Below, piece by piece: positions 10,048 through 22,547 of a DNA stretch of 64,000 bases (the first letter of the stretch is position 1; each line of letters opens with the position of its first letter). The DNA is taken from contig JAHQIW010006261.1 in NCBI GenBank assembly GCA_019055375.1, positions 85,597 to 149,596 of the forward strand, given 5' to 3'. The notes below the pieces were generated by a model. That model was not told the DNA's origin. It did not search any database and worked only from the letters and a program-made list of their open reading frames with translations. A program made the position numbers and the translations under genes. The DNA comes from Parelaphostrongylus tenuis (lineage: Eukaryota > Nematoda > Chromadorea > Rhabditida > Metastrongylidae).

Positions 10048-13000
10048 GCACATCGAAAAAGCCATTATTCGCTCAGGATAGTGCAGCCGATCTTCTGATT
10101 CAAATGATAGAAAACGGTCCTCGAGAATTCGATTTCGATCGAAACCAACTTATAGCGATCTTAAAGTTGGGTGCCCAAATTTTCATACGAGAGAGTTCGT
10201 TAATCGAGGTTAGTAAATCTTATTAGTGCTGCAAAACCAGAGGATGGTAAGTATACAGTTAAAGCTCAAGACAATCTATCGACATCCAATGTTTAGGTAC
10301 CTCTACCGTGCACCATTTACGGCGATACCCATGGGCAGTACTCTGATCTCCTCCGTTGGTTCAACTTGAATGGCTGGCCAAACGTGACCCGGTGAGCAGC
10401 ACTCCAGTCCGGATTGGACGATCATCATTCAGCCTAATTATTTTCCGACAACTGCCATCATTTTCAGTAGTGTATTCCTTGGAGACTTCGTAGATAGAGG
10501 TTCTCACGGAGTTGAGTTATTCGCCTTACTTACATGTCTGAAGGTAAATTATTGGGTGTTCCTTGACTTTATTAATCTACTCTATTCAAAGCGGTATTAC
10601 TTGACTAAAATAGGTGCGTTTGCTCTCGATGTTTAGGTCTGCTTCCCAGAAAATATATTCATTATTCGCGGAAATCATGAAGAAGAGAGTTTGAATCAAT
10701 TGTATTCGTTTGTTTCCGAGGTTCATTCAAAATTTGATGGTGCGTAACCCTTTTCAGACAATATCAGCTATTTGAAATTACATCACGGGATCAATAGAAA
10801 GTTACATCTGGGCACTTGTTCTAATTCTCTGAAGTGTTTTCTGTATAAAATTACAAACTTACGTATTTAATCTTTTCAAAATAAACTTTTTTGAATAATA
10901 AGTAAAATAACAGAGCGCATGTCGCGCAGTGGTTAGAGATGCTCTGCGTCGTACTCATAGTATATAGTTCGACTCGCGCTCATGGCTCATCAAGCCTTCC
11001 ATCCCTCTGGTGTCGGTAAATTGCACTAAACATTTCTGGGAGGATAGCAGTACTAATGCAATGCATCAGTACGCCACCTCGAGCATTGCAAAGGCCAGAA
11101 ATGCACACAATCACCTCAAACAGCTGAAAAAGACAGACAAGTTAATGGCGCATCCCTCAGGGATTTATCTACGCTGACAGCTTTATCCTTTGTCATCTAA
11201 ATAGATTACAAACTTGTTTGGATGGGGTATTGTTAAATACTGGCGGTAATGCATAAAACGGTGGAACAAAACCTTCTTCAAATATTGAAACGAGAATTAC
11301 AGGAACCTTCTCGGACGAAAATTTTATAACCAAATAATTAGAAATGCGCCCTCTCAAGCGAGACTAAATCGCTGCATGCGGCTCAGTTGGAAAGACGCGT
11401 GATTTCAAGCTATGCAAAACTTTCGCCCGTTTCGAAAATTCTTCAGATTTTCTTGAGATTTGGTACATAACTGCTTGTTCTATTCGTTCACTTGCTTTTT
11501 CGAGCAAAAAACGTCTTAGAAAACCATGCCTGACATCGGAATCACTGATCAAGCTATCAAATATGTATCAAAACTAAAACGCAATTCACTAACCGTGTCC
11601 GAGCAAAAAATCGTGATGAATTTAAAACGTAATCTTATTCTCAGCACTACAGCACATAGAATATGTGCTATAAAATTCAAATATCGCATTGAAATTATCG
11701 ATATTCAAGCTACCAGTGATTACCAGAAGTCTCAGGAGGAAGCGAGAATATTCTGTCTTGAAAGGGTTAGAAACCTTTGAAATCGCATGCCTCGACTCAC
11801 GTCTTAATAGTTTGTATATTAATTCACCAGATATTCTCCCATAGCCTTGTAAAGCCGAAAATTCTGCTAAAAGGACTTAATGCAACGCTTTCTAAGCAAA
11901 TAAAATAGACATCTCGATCATTTTTTGAAAAGCAATAGTATGCTGGTTAGGGTACCAGAGGTGTACTGGATGTGACGAAGTTTAATAACTCTATAATTCT
12001 AAATTTCACAGCATTAGTTGTCCCACTCTAGAACTTGATCACGTCAAAATCGTTCCCCTTGAATTTTTTGGTGCTAAGTGCAGAACCTTCTTGATAGGTT
12101 TTGTATTGTTTCTAATAAATAGCACTTCGTCACAAAATTATGAAGCATTCAGTTAAACATCACGCTGGAAAAACGAAACCAATGTATGAGCACTTCAAGA
12201 AGGTGTTCATGAATTTACCACTAGCTTGCCTGATTGGTAAAGATATTCTCGCTATGCACGGTGGAATCAGTCCAAAACTCAAAACGCTACAGGTGTGGAC
12301 TAGGTTCGAAACTTCAATAATGACAGCTTTATGGGAGAATAATTGTTTCTTCAGGATATTCGAGATATCCGTCGTCCCATCGACGAATTTACCAAGGGAA
12401 CTTTAGCATGTGACCTTGTCTGGTCTGATCCTGATACTCTAGACAAAGTGATTGAGTTCGAACCGAATTTTGAAAGGTAGGCAGTGAAAAGCGTGTCGGA
12501 GTTTATTTGTAGCTATACAGTAATGTTTCAGAGAGGCTACAGTAGGCATTGGTCAATTGTTTTCGCAGTCTGCCGTGAAAGATGCGTGCACACGATTAGG
12601 AGTGAAGATGATTGTGCGTGGTCATCAGGCTAGTGCCTCGTTAGTATTGAACAAAAAGGCTATGGTTTGAGATCTTTCGGGAAAAGGCGTAAACTGATTG
12701 AAAATACTAATTTGTCGACTAAATTGTGTCCAATTTCAAGTCCTTTCCACTAGCTTACATTCGAGTGATCTACAAAACCTCTTCATGAGCATTCACTACA
12801 GTCAACGAGAATGTTTGAGCTACTTCAAGTATCAAGTACATGACTGTCGACTTTCGCGCTTTTGAGTAAACAATCATTAAAATTCATATACGAACCATTA
12901 TTGGAGTAAATGTTTGCTTGAAAAAGGACATTTGAAGCGGCACTAATTGAAATGTAATTCGCTATTTATATCAGCAGTGCAAGTTCATACTCTCGAACTT

Positions 13001-15205
13001 ACTGGCTGTCGGTGAAGATTTTTACGACTAAAGTTAACACATCAGTAACAGAAAGCATAGGGGTCAAAAAACCCCTAAAATTGAAATTTCATTCAGTTTG
13101 GTATGGGTATGAACTGCTATAGGGGTTCATCGTCGCAATCAAGCGTCCTTGAAAGTCATGATCAAGAGGGCTTCAAAGGCGCCAACGGCATCCCAAACCA
13201 GGCCTGCATTGATTGTGTATAATAGTTTTTTTGACTCAGCCGAATCGTATGGATGTATAGTTTCTTGTGTTGTTAACAGTTGGCCTCATATTGAGCGATC
13301 CTCTTTACAAGTGGCATTTTCACTGTAATCAGCGAATTTTTGGAGATTTATAAATGTAGTAACCTCTCAAATGCGCGTGGTCATATCATAATTTTCGCGT
13401 ATCTTAGTTATACTTTGAGACTCGAAATTTTATATTATGCGAATCCAGCACTGTTCGTCTTCACTTTTTAGAAAGCATTGGGGTTAGTAAGTTCAGCTAC
13501 TGCCTTAGAGCAGTAGGTCCTCTATTTTGCACATTAATTATTGTTGAATGCGTCGACCATCCTTCGAATCCTAGTTAGCAGTGCTAGAACGTTCTCAAAT
13601 CGTCGGCAGAGGCAGGATTTTTTGTAAGCTGAGGAAGTCAGTTGAGTCCCAAGTAAACTGGGCTTGGTATCGGAACAAAGCAGAGGCTTGCCCCTACTGA
13701 GCCTCACCATTACTACTGCACTACGTACACCTATTCTTGTGAGAATAGAAAGTTTATAATAAAGAAATAGTTTAAGATTGCTGACTAAAAGATTTCACAA
13801 AACGTCTGGACCAGATAAACCTTCTGTCTTCCAGGAGCGACTATCTGTTAACTTCGGCATAGTTGGAATATACCACTATTTTGTTCTGTTGAACAGTCTC
13901 GAGGTGTTAATAATAGTATTTGTTGAATATAATGCAGTGTAGTAATGCAGCACAAACAAAACAATAAAAGCACAGTGGCTAACGTTTCAGCGAGGCTCGC
14001 CTTCTTCAGAACTTGGGAAGGTCATAGTGATACGCAATCAATCTACTCACTCGAAAACCTCTACCCCCTCAGCAGAAAACGTAAGAATTGGATTTTCGAT
14101 CGCATGGTAAAAAGCTTCTTTTCAAAACACTCACCATTGAGATGTTTTAAGTCTTTCGACTATTCATTGAAGAGCAGCCGCTTAGAAAAGGCTTCTGGAT
14201 AAATAGTAAAGGCCCAGAAATGAACCGCAAAGAGGAGTGCCTCGTAATAACGCGTGACCTCGCACCAAACCTCAGACTAATCTTCCCTACCTGAGTTAGC
14301 ACAGCCTCACTTATACACAAAGTCTAAGCGGCTGGTCTTCAATGAATATTGAAAGAACAAAATATGTGAGCGACGAATGTGTTAGATTAAAACTCTTTCC
14401 TGTGCGATCCAAAACTCGTTTGCTACGTTTTCTGCTGAGGTTATGAAGGTGTTTGACTGAGTGGATTGCTGATCAATTTGACTTTTCGAGGCTCTGAGGA
14501 AGGCGAGCTTCTCCGAAACGTTAGCCACTGTGCTAGTATTGTAGCGTTTGTGCTGCATTGCTGCACCGTAAACATTGTACTGCATCACTGGTATACAACA
14601 AATAGTGTTATCAACACCTCGGAACTGCTCAACGAAAGAAGCTAGTAGTTTATTTCCGTCTTCTATTTTTGTTTTTTTCTGAAACAATGTTCAAAGCGTA
14701 ACCAATAAGACGCTATTCAAAGCAGCTGGAGGATTAGAGAAAAATCAATTGCTTTGTCATATCATGATACTTGACAAATACACGAGCTCCTTGCATGCCA
14801 CTACTTTAGGCACCACTGCATGGGTATGCCAGTTGGGCGAACGGTCTTCTCATAACGCTGTTTTCTGCGCCTGCCTACAAAGGCAGTCAGAAGAGACCGT
14901 CAACCTGGGTGCATGCATTGAAGCTCGTGTCACTGGGGATCTGATTGTTAAGCAGGTCAGTTTTCTGTGCTCATTATGTATGTATAAGTATTTATTTATA
15001 TTTCCTCACAGTTCATAAATTTCCTGACATTCAGTTAAAAGCCAAGGACGTGGTTCGCAAGAAACGTGCCGATGACGCCTACATTCGACAGATGGCCCAC
15101 GCAAAGTTGATGAGCAGTGGTTCTCGAGGAGCTTGTGCTGACATTTTGGGAGTAACGCAAGCAAACAATGTTATAATGGAGCGTCTTCAAATCTGCAAAT
15201 ATTAA
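10048..15205 (+). CDS. PP1-like serine/threonine phosphatase, divergent, with a frameshift
   Basis: Nine exons read in consistent phase: 10048-10208, 10297-10391, 10468-10543, 10637-10739, 12153-12292, 12355-12476, 12532-12628, 14810-14955 and 15035-15205. All metallophosphatase blocks are in order: GDTHG (exon 2), GDFVDRG (exon 3), RGNHE (exon 4), HGG (exon 5), RGHQ (exon 7) and SAPAYKG (exon 8). The family usually has SAPNYCG at the last site, so the Asn and Cys are replaced. A basic tail of about 55 residues follows. The 5' end is uncertain. An open frame runs upstream to about 10023 and beyond without an ATG, and the best reading is a TTTCAG acceptor at 10047 with a missing first exon. 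Intron 7 starts GC (CAG|GCTAGT). Exon 8 needs one extra base after about 14880 to pass from the SAPAYKG frame into NLGACIEARVTGD. Without it the protein ends early. If GC splicing fails, translation stops at 12668-12670. This is a recent pseudogene or a sequence error. Substrate is unknown. Confidence 0.75.
10912..11200 (+). repeat. SINE-like repeat, family C, inside a phosphatase intron
   Basis: The tRNA-like head AGAGCGCATGTCGCGCAGTG ends with AGTTCGACTCGCGCTCATGG. GAGCGC at the start pairs with GCGCTC at the end, as in an acceptor stem. The body and tail follow (CCCTCAGGGATTTATC, GACAGCTTTATCCTTTGTCA). It sits in the 1.4-kb intron between phosphatase exons 4 and 5, in the same orientation as the gene. 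Confidence 0.75.
13883..14640. repeat. long foldback element in a phosphatase intron
   Basis: The arm at about 13883-14190 is the near reverse complement of about 14320-14640. Landmarks are CAGTGGCTAACGTTTCAGCG on the left against CGAAACGTTAGCCACTGTGC on the right, and TTGAAGAGCAGCCGCTTAG against CTAAGCGGCTGGTCTTCAA. A centre of about 110 bp holds GCGTGACCTCGCACC. That centre matches 24400-24460, which marks the 24.1-24.7 kb repeat as a relative. Open frames at 13945-14202 and 14382-14687 are shadows. It lies wholly inside intron 7 of the phosphatase. Confidence 0.75.
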
Positions 15206-17220
15206 GCAACTCATGTTGAAAATAATAAATTTAAGCACTTATTTCTGTCGTTCTCACACGAAAATTGATCTTAAGCCAAAGGATGATGAACTTAGCACTT
15301 TGTAAAAGCTACTCTTTTTTCATAAGAAAGGAGATTAGAAAATCTACGGCTTGCTCCAGTAAAATCAAGCATGGATGCTCATAACGCATGGTAACTTTAT
15401 TATCACCAAAAAGTATGTGCACTTGTTCTTATTGCTTGTAGACTGTTTTGTCAACTCTCTTTTCACTCGTTCTCATGGAGATTGTAGATAGCAGGAAGTG
15501 AAAAATCTGTTGATTAGTTTCAATTCTCATTGAGGCAGTGAGTAGCACTTTGCACGTCAAGCGAAATCTCTCCAATCGTTTGATTATAATAGACTGATGC
15601 TAAAATACAAAACTTGACAATTCACAGTCGCCTTTTCTCCAGAAATTCATCACAGTCGACCTCACTCTACATATGTGTCATTTTGAGTAGTTGTACTCGA
15701 TTAAAGTGAACCGTACTCGTCGTAAATTGATAACAATTCAGTCTGACCCGACAGTCTCTCTGCCCAAAAGCCCGCATATTGTATTTTTCGCCTCAGAATC
15801 AAATTTCGTCATGCACTTTATTATTAGGGCAGAATTTATCGTTTTCTGCGCTTCCTGTAACTTCCTCCGTATCCCAAGTTCACCTGATTCACTGTCGATC
15901 TAATCATCGAGTGACTCGAGCTAGAGCCAGTGAAACTCCCATTCTTCCCTATGGCGTGCAAGAGTTGCTCAAAGCATCATATCTTCCCTCTCGTCTTTTG
16001 TAAACAAATCGGGCTATCGAGTTGGTGACTTTTCTATAGTGAGTGTGGCATCCACAGGAATCCAGTCGATAATGGCTGCGGCCAATGGCAGTCGCTAGAA
16101 AGGCATCGCTGGCCGATCCACCTTATTTAGATAACCTCAAGGGTGTAACGGCTTTGTTTTTCGATCGTAGACGTAGCTCACTAATTCGGATCACTTCTTT
16201 CGTTTGGGGAAAATGCGATATTCCTAGCATCGACCATCGACTGCGCGTTCAATGAAATTAAGTGATTTTCCATCCTATTTACGTTTCGACCGGATTACTG
16301 CTGCATACGTTAAGGCAGGGATAATCGTGAGTCGAAAAGGTGAGCACGCAGTCGGATGTTCTTCGTCTTCCTCACTACCTTCTTAGTGCTCTTAAACGTT
16401 TCTCAAGCCTCTTGCTTCCTTTGGCTCAACTCCCGAAGTAGATCGTTTATCGTGATGACTTCACGACCTACATAGGTGTAACTGATGCATCCGGATATAT
16501 TTATAACGATGAATGTTAATGGAGCATCTGAAGCCGATCCGCTCTTTATGAACATCGTCTTCGTTGTATCTAGTCAGAGACTAACCTTTTCCACAGCCGC
16601 TATCGAAAACGACGAAATTTTATCCATCTTGACTGATGTTTCGTGCTATAAGCACGATGCCATCAGCGGTCGATTTTCGCCCATAATTTCCTATTCAAAT
16701 AATGTTAGCATGACGTTTTGGAGGGCTGAAGTGTATAGCTCTGGAAGGTTTGTGCGCCTTGTCTAATCTTTTTTTGCGTCGATAGTGCTATCGTCATAAG
16801 ATGGTAATATTTTTGTTGATAAATCTTTATGGAGCTCACGAAAAAGCCTTGTGTACTGAGCATGGATGCTCTGGTTGCCTAAAAATTCTATAACTGCTCA
16901 TATTCTATAAAAAGCCTGGATCAAAGTGTCACAGAGCGGTCTCTGTTTTTCGTGAGACTTCAGTGAGTTTCGCTATCGTTATCGTTTATAGTATCAAATC
17001 CCTTCGAAACCTTACTTCTTCTCATGGCTGTTCTTCATTCGGTGTTCTGTCAACCTGTCAGGGTAGCTCGAGTGAGAGTTTGTAGACGACAGAGAGCATA
17101 TAGGTTTGGCTATAATTGCCGATTTCGTGAAGATCTCCATTCTGAACAACAATACGATTCTGCTGGTTCTTAACTAAATAGAATTCTAGCAATCTGACAG
17201 GCAACGAGTAAAAAGCACAG
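15206..17220. other. no supported gene
   Basis: Several plus-strand open frames of 60-93 codons (15691-16003, 16485-16766) were read on both strands. No motif, family or coherent splicing was found. The base composition of 15900-16800 is less AT-rich than the surroundings and could hide an old element. Confidence 0.35.
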
Positions 17221-17446
17221 TCAGTGTGTTGGTGAGAACAGAATATGGATACTTCGGGTTTTGCCGTGGGTCTCTTCCATTGCTTTTGTGCAGTCATCTT
17301 GGTCCTGCAATTGTTCAATTCTCAGTGGACTTTGCGATTTCCTCTTAACAACTTCTTCAGCTTTGGCCATATTTGCTGCTCCTTTTTTTCTGATAGTTTC
17401 TTTAATCGTTTCTAGTAGTGTTTTGCAAATCCGAACAGTTTTCAAT
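17221..17446 (-). CDS. possible exon, Lys/Glu-rich, unrecognised
   Basis: A minus-strand frame encodes a charged stretch (KTLLETIKETIRKKGAANMAKAEEVVKRK) typical of a helical or coiled segment. A CAATTGCAG acceptor-like site lies inside it, and no donor is convincing. The opposite strand is also open. No family is recognised. Confidence 0.2.
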
Positions 17447-17554
17447 TGTTTTCAGCCAACGCGAATCCATCTTTTTTACTTTAATACCCACATATATTTA
17501 CACACATATATTGAAGAACCTTCATACTAATTGTTACCAAAAAGTCCACTGTGA

Positions 17555-17650
17555 AGCGTTGTGGTAGGTGGTCGAACCAACTATTTTCTTCTCGATGTCC
17601 GGATCACTAACCACTTAGCACTAATGACCACTCTCTGCAACAAGGTGGGG
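17555..17650 (-). repeat. possible degraded tRNA-like sequence
   Basis: The minus strand reads GTGCTAAGTGGTTAGTGATC and then, about 35 bases on, GTTGGTTCGACCACC. This is the A-box to B-box spacing of a tRNA. The stems do not pair well. It may be the head of another tRNA-derived repeat. Confidence 0.3.
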
Positions 17651-18082
17651 TTCTAGCATCGTGATCCTGTCGTACTCAAAGAGTTAAAATTTTATTTTTT
17701 GGTGAGCTATTATCTGTACAACTGGTTGAAATGAAGTACTTGGGAGAACTGGCCATCTTGAGATTCCAGGAAGAATCGACTTAGCTGACATTCAACGACA
17801 TTCGTAAAGAAAATTAGAAATCTTCAAGCAGCAAGGCGCACACGACAAACTCGAAATATATAGTTTAATGAGAGATTAGTCTAACCTAAAACGTACCTAA
17901 TGAGAATGCTATGTGATTGTGCAAAAAATGAATTAACGAAGTATCTGTTTAAAATAGTTTTCAGCCATTCGAAGCACAATGCAGTGTATGAAAAGCCGAC
18001 TTCCACTGAATCGGGAAAGAATAATCAAAACTTCATTGAATTATAAAACTATGACGACGTTGGTTTAAAGGATAAAAAGGGT

Positions 18083-18370
18083 AGAACTCTTGGCGTTAAT
18101 CAGTCCCTGAGGGATGCGCCATGCGTTCGTCTTCAATATGTAACTTCATTTGAGGTGATTGAATGCATGTCTGGCTTTTACAATGACTCTCGGTGGCCTC
18201 CCGCTGTATCGAGTCAGTGCTGTTTTCCCAGACACGTGTGGGACCAGTTTGTTACCGAGTTACCGATCCCGAAGAGCTAGATGGCTTGGCGAGCCACGAG
18301 CGCTGAGGTCGAACCATCGACCTTGTCTACAACGCACAGCACCTCTAACCACTGCGCCACCTACGCTCTT
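18083..18370 (-). repeat. SINE-like repeat, family C, minus strand
   Basis: Inverted tail and body are seen: AATCAGTCCCTGAGGGATGC, TTGAATGCATGTCTGGCTTT, CTAGATGGCTTGGCGAGCC. The inverted tRNA-like head TAACCACTGCGCCACCTACG is at 18347-18366. The open frame at 18159-18383 is its shadow. Confidence 0.75.
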
Positions 18371-18518
18371 AACATTGGAATAAAAAGATTTATTCGCCTA
18401 ATGTGCCGGCGTCATTAACTTCTTCAGCAGTACTATGTACCGTCAATGAGATGGCGCGTTCAACCAAATACATTGTTTCCAGAACTGCAGATCATCTTTC
18501 TTTGAGGGCACATGAGCG

Positions 18519-18590
18519 GAGATTGTGGCCGAGTGGTTAACGATGCACTCCATTAAATTACGGCGCTGTACGAACCCCCTCATCTCTTTT
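18519..18590 (+). pseudogene. degenerate tRNA (Ser/Leu-type D arm)
   Basis: GTGGCCGAGTGGTTAACGAT is the D-arm and A-box pattern of class II tRNAs (Ser/Leu). A possible B-box remnant is TACGAACCCCCTC. The anticodon arm and variable arm do not form. Read as a decayed tRNA or tRNA-derived fragment. Confidence 0.35.
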
Positions 18591-18689
18591 GCAGTCAATC
18601 TCTGCGATGTTGCAAGGGATTTGTCTAATCAGCATTATACTTCATTCATGAGGACGATTAAATCCCTAGGCAGCAGTCGGAACAAAGTG

Positions 18690-18800
18690 CGATATGTTCG
18701 AAGTTCTCTATGGGGGTGTATGCGTGAAAACGAATCATGTGCAAAAGTGCTGGGATCCGCACACTAAAATGTATTGACAAGTAATGTAAATAATGAATAT
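18690..18800 (+). mobile_element. RTE-type LINE 3' end fragment
   Basis: It holds the terminal phrase GTGCTGGGATCCGCACACTA followed by AAAATGTATTGACAAGTAATG. The same GGGATCCGCAC block ends the fragments at 34040-34200 (+), 39060-39290 (-) and 62300-62475 (-), and a variant ends the RTE fragment at 57440-58080 (-). Confidence 0.5.
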
Positions 18801-21200
18801 GAAAATTAATTAGAAGCAATAGATCAATATCCGTCTTGTATAAAGGCGCTTTCCCCTTCTGTTTTTCATTTGAGCGGTATTCCATTTTTTTGGATTCGAC
18901 TTGCTGCAACAGTAAACAATTACATCGCCAAGAAGGTTGACCACTTGTGGACCATCAAATCGAATCAATTCAGATCTGAGGAAGATGAAAAAGTTGATAG
19001 GTTAGTTGAAGGAAAACTTAGGAAACTATCGTTATACTGGCTCGGTAATATACAAGACCAATCGCCTTTGTTAGAAGAGCAACTTAATGATTGGAACTGA
19101 GCAGAAGTCTCTGCGGAGTAAAGCAAAACATGGGCACCATTTACGGAAAGCTGGTTAACATATGCTCACGACGCCTTAATTACATCCTCTGCTTAGGTTT
19201 GGATGATTACTCAGTGGTGTCAAACTCGAAATGTCAAATTTTTTGCAGTGCAACCCTAAAAGTTTGATGATGTTCCTGGCTCATTCTACTCACCAGCTCT
19301 CATTTGCGCTCACGCTTCTTTGCCATAGAGTATCAATACTCGAATTCACTTGAATCATACCAAAACGGTGATCAAATTATTTCCACATCACTTAGTGAAA
19401 ATCACTTTTATTTCGTTAGGGCAACTTGTTGAAGATTGGTGGGTTACTCCTAATGATCCGGCTAAAAGGAATTTAATGTCAGTTTAGAAATTGTACAGAT
19501 TGAGTGAACTGCGATGGCATGCATTGAGCATAATACATTTAATTGAATGACAAGGATTCTATCGAATCCGGGCCAACAAATCATATCTCTCACTTAATGT
19601 TCGTTAATGTATCGTTTGTGTTTGGATATGCTTTGGTTATTTTGGCAATACAAATTTCATCTTCCATCTATCAAAGGACCCATTCGTAAACGTATTTGAG
19701 ATTGAAAGGATGCTGTAAAGAAATTGTATATATTGTTAGGGCGATGGAGCAAAGTCTTCTTCATAAATTCATGTAGTTTTCAACCTCCAAAATACTATAA
19801 TGATTGCTCTTTCCGAGAAATCCCCCGTAGACGTTACGTAGGGAAATAGATTTCGAAAAAAAAAAACTCGCAATTGACATTCACACTTTGAACAGGACAT
19901 TTGAAGCAGTCAAAACAATATCGAACAAAATCCACTCGATGCAACAACTCAATATACTGAGTTCATTTCACGTCCTTACTTGAAAGTATGACATGTTCCA
20001 GCTCCTGCCACCATATTGCAAGAGGTACACAACTCAGAAATGAGCAAGCTTCGCCGACAAAATGTGCGTGAACCTGGCGAAAATTACAAGAGAAGATCAA
20101 GTCCTCAAAAGGTAATGCGAAATCTACTGAATAGAAGAAAGTTTAGGAAAAAAACTGGCTCGAGACAGCCTTATTAGTGGGATTTTTGAGAGTGTATACT
20201 TTGGAGAGAGTACGAATGGTTTATCTTCCACTGTACACAGTTTTTCGCTGTATAAAACATAAAGTTCCATTTCGGTGACAAATTTAATGCTTAATAGTCC
20301 CATCAGAAGCGTTTGATATTTGTCCTGCTTTTCCTCTTCTGTGGTAGATGAATTATATGTAGTTCAAAATGTCTTGCACGTTAGTGGCTCTCTAGTTCTG
20401 TAGAAAAATGACTTTGTCTTGTTTAAACCAAGACGAATAAATCTGGGAAATTCGAACAAGGATATCAGCCAAGCTCATCAAAAAAGAGAGTGCAACCGGT
20501 TAGTGTCGTCCTTCGCAATTCATTTTGATGATTATTTGTCACCTTTCTATTACAAATTGTTTGGACATTAGTGGTTGAAAGTTGATTTGGACTCACAGTA
20601 AATATCTTACAACAAAAACCTCTCCAATCATAGCAAAGTTCATCAGGTTCCATACAATAATTTAGTCCTCAGGCGTCCTACGCTTATTTTGAAAACAGAT
20701 TTGATATCAGATAATTTATCAGAAAGTTTAGGGTTGAAAGGTGACTCAAATAGTCTTACTGGTTGACCAAAGGTAAATCAGGATGATATAGTGAGGGCAG
20801 AAAGAGGCATCTCATTTCTCCAGCTCTTACAATATTACTTTTACAACGTAAATTAGAAATGGCCGTTTATTATGAAGCAATCTGTCAAATTCTCCGCAGA
20901 ACTTCTGTACTGCAAAAATTCCATGCGAACTCAAGGACATAATCCTGTAATTCGTATACTTGCAAGCCAGACCATAGTTATTCTCAGTTTTTCTCTTTGC
21001 ACGTTTTTCTGTTTCAAATTGCCGTTATCAGCTGTTCACCGTCTGCTATAGCTGGCTACCCTTACCCTACTTATCGTCAACACTCTCAACTCCATTACAA
21101 GTCATTCGCAACTTAGTAAGGCAAAAGTCTATCTATCCAGCCATATGCGACTGAAATCGCTAATGGCCTCAGTAATTGAACTAAGCAATTTTTTTTTTGC
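18801..21200. other. no supported gene
   Basis: A 76-codon plus-strand frame at 18870-19100 has a minus-strand competitor and no motif. A short ATG exon-like stretch near 20040-20112 ends at GTAATG but joins to nothing convincing. Not called. Confidence 0.4.
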
Positions 21201-21202
21201 AG

Positions 21203-21310
21203 AAAGCCACGAAGTTTTTGTTCGCTGCTTTTATTTTAGTGGCTTTACTTGTACGTAAATTGTATGGTGACAAAAACATGGTGAAATCTTTAAAGTGGTT
21301 CTTATTATGA
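21203..21310 (+). CDS. possible last exon with one membrane helix
   Basis: After a strong acceptor (a run of T then GCAG) the frame reads KATKFLFAAFILVALLVRKL, then a basic end and TGA at 21308. This is the pattern of a single membrane helix with a short basic tail. No upstream exon could be joined with confidence, so the gene is incomplete and its identity unknown. Confidence 0.3.
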   Translation, partial: KATKFLFAAFILVALLVRKLYGDKNMVKSLKWFLL

Positions 21311-22547
21311 CACAGTGCTAAAGATAATATCAAAGACACGAATGGCGCCGGAAGCTCAAGGAAATGATTCTCAGAGCGAAAAAATGATATCGCTCTCCTT
21401 AGGACCAAGACAAATCTCAGTCTGGTTGGTTCCTTCGTTCGTTGGCTGGTCCAGATAATCAGCATCAAACCTTTCCAGGATATTAGCGCAAAAACAGGTT
21501 AAGAGGCTCTCAAATGTCCACCTCCAATTAACTGACGCTTGATTCGGAACTCTGAGCGTAATAGCATGAATTTGTCATATTTTGGCCTTCTCAAAGGAGC
21601 GTGCCGTTGAAGAGCAATTTTTTTGTATAATGTAATCAGTATATGTTCCTGTGGATACTGGGAAAGTGAGCCCACTAGGATTCTTACGACACTCGCTCTA
21701 ATTTTAATTTTCTGAGAGAGGGAAGAAAAATATTAAAAGTCTGACGAAGGCTGCCTACAAGAGGTACTACTTACTAGTGCCTGTACACTGTAGCATTACA
21801 CTGTTCAGAGTGCATTAATCTGTTCTAACAGCTCTATTGTTCTGTCTGTCTACCTGTTCTAACTGTTCATCAAGTTCTATTTCGTGTTGTGCCATTGTTA
21901 AAGCAAATGTTTAAGAGATGTAAAAGCTAATGAGTGGAATTAAAGTGGTTTTTACAGAGGAGAACAAAAAGGAAGCACACCAAAAGCAATATAGAAAAAG
22001 GTAACTATTTACACTATAGCAATAAAATGCAGCATTTATTAGACTACCATTTATAGCTAATCAGTCATTAACCCATCTGAAGCGAAGTAATAGCTGATCC
22101 TAATTGGGTCAGCATTTGGTGAAGTTCTCTGTTTTGAGCAACAAAATTTACAATAAAAATTTGAATTTTGTTGCCTTCTCATCACACGCTATGCCGAAAA
22201 GGAATCGCCTTCAATTAAAATCAGCAACCAGTGAACTGCGTGTCAAAAATGATGCCAATTCAGTATGAGGCGCCAGGTTAAGGATGTTAATTATTCACTG
22301 GCAGCACACTTCGATGTCGCTCTTTCCGATTGCGCTGACTCGGGTGCATTAGGAATAGTAGATGTTGTCCATAAGCGTTCAAAGCATTTATGCATTTTAA
22401 TAACTTCATTAGGAGAATTACAAGCAAAGCAGTTTTGGTTGACTGTATTGCACTTTGACGTTAAACGTACAGGCTTTCCTCTTTGTTAGAAATTGATATA
22501 AGTGTTCTCAAATATTCAGTTTTTTTTTCACGTCTTGATTGTAGTAA
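21311..22547. other. no supported gene
   Basis: Upstream region of the four-helix gene. The 74-codon frame at 22265-22489 has no motif. Minus-strand frames at 21181-21468 overlap the exon above in reverse. Confidence 0.4.

Noticed and set aside
12532..12670. Phosphatase ending at the TGA at 12668
   Set aside because: That reading loses the SAPxY block, which is found in the right order at 14810 onward with the right phase if the GC donor is used. The extended model is preferred but the short one is not excluded.
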